This document shows, one piece after another, positions 6,444 to 6,601 of a stretch of 6,601 bases of DNA. The position numbers and the translations under genes are program-made. The notes under the pieces were generated by a model, which was not told the origin of the DNA, ran no database searches, and saw only the letters and a program-made list of their open reading frames with translations. Each line of letters opens with the position of its first letter. The first letter of the stretch is position 1. Origin of the DNA: Prevotellaceae bacterium (GTDB lineage Bacteria; Bacteroidota; Bacteroidia; Bacteroidales; UBA932); NCBI GenBank assembly GCA_031268055.1, contig JAIRXY010000124.1:1-6601 (forward strand). Direction: 5' to 3'.

Positions 6444-6601
6444 ATGAAAAAGCAATCACTACTACGCCGCGCATCAACCATGAGCCTTGGCGATATTATG
6501 CTGGAGTCGATACGCAGCGGCACGCGCGAAACGTCCATGCTGCGGCGCGCCTACATACTGGGGCTGTGGGAGGACGTAGTGGGCAAGGGCGTAGCAGCCC
6601 G
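6444..6601 (+). CDS. DUF721 (DciA-related) protein, 5' part only
   Basis: The frame is open from ATG 6444 to the window edge, giving 52 complete codons. The protein starts with a basic tail (MKKQSLLRRAS), then SLGDIMLESIRSGTRE (14-29) and the segment LGLWEDVVGKGVAA (39-52). A Leu-Gly-Asp-Ile start followed by a helix and a W-x-x-V-V-G motif is the typical opening of small DUF721 proteins. Bacteroidota DUF721 proteins are usually about 100 residues and are related to DciA, which loads the replicative helicase DnaB in many bacteria; that role here is inference. A second in-frame ATG at residue 13 is a possible alternative start, but 6444 fits the promoter spacing well. The 3' end lies outside the window. 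Confidence 0.75.
   Translation, partial: MKKQSLLRRASTMSLGDIMLESIRSGTRETSMLRRAYILGLWEDVVGKGVAA

Overview
The window reads as a chromosomal housekeeping segment of a member of the Bacteroidota, probably Bacteroidales. The evidence is several -7 elements of the form TAnnTTTG, the absence of clear Shine-Dalgarno sequences, and a gene set typical of that phylum: DUF3822 next to rsmD, a bacterial GH3 protein, and a DUF721 protein. Coding DNA is G+C-rich and codon use looks even from gene to gene, while the spacers are strongly A+T-rich. I cannot place the organism to genus.

Layout. Positions 1-424 hold no intact gene. They contain a possible leftward promoter near 72-79, a short broken remnant of an ISAs1-type transposase (about 151-257), and the promoter and leader of valS. 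Then come two rightward genes 20 bases apart: valS (425-3097, valyl-tRNA synthetase) and a GH3-family gene (3118-4650, probable adenylate-forming acyl-acid amido synthetase). A perfect 14-bp hairpin at 4723-4754, with T-rich flanks on both strands, closes this unit and also the leftward unit that meets it. The leftward unit, read from right to left, is a DUF3822 gene (6311-5454), rsmD (5463-4924, overlapping it by 10 bases) and tRNA-Asp(GTC) (4863-4787, CCA encoded). The tRNA has its own near-consensus promoter in the 60-base gap after rsmD. A divergent promoter region at 6312-6443 separates DUF3822 from a rightward DUF721 gene that runs off the right edge.

Most of the genes serve translation: valS charges tRNA, rsmD methylates 16S rRNA, and tRNA-Asp is a substrate of the same machinery. 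GH3 and DUF3822 are the two genes whose roles are not settled. DUF721 proteins are related to the DciA helicase-loader family.

I did not find a clearly new multi-gene system. The points most worth checking are the transposase relic upstream of valS, a sequence element shared by the valS and DUF721 promoters, the GH3 gene in a valS operon, and the overlapping DUF3822-rsmD pair.
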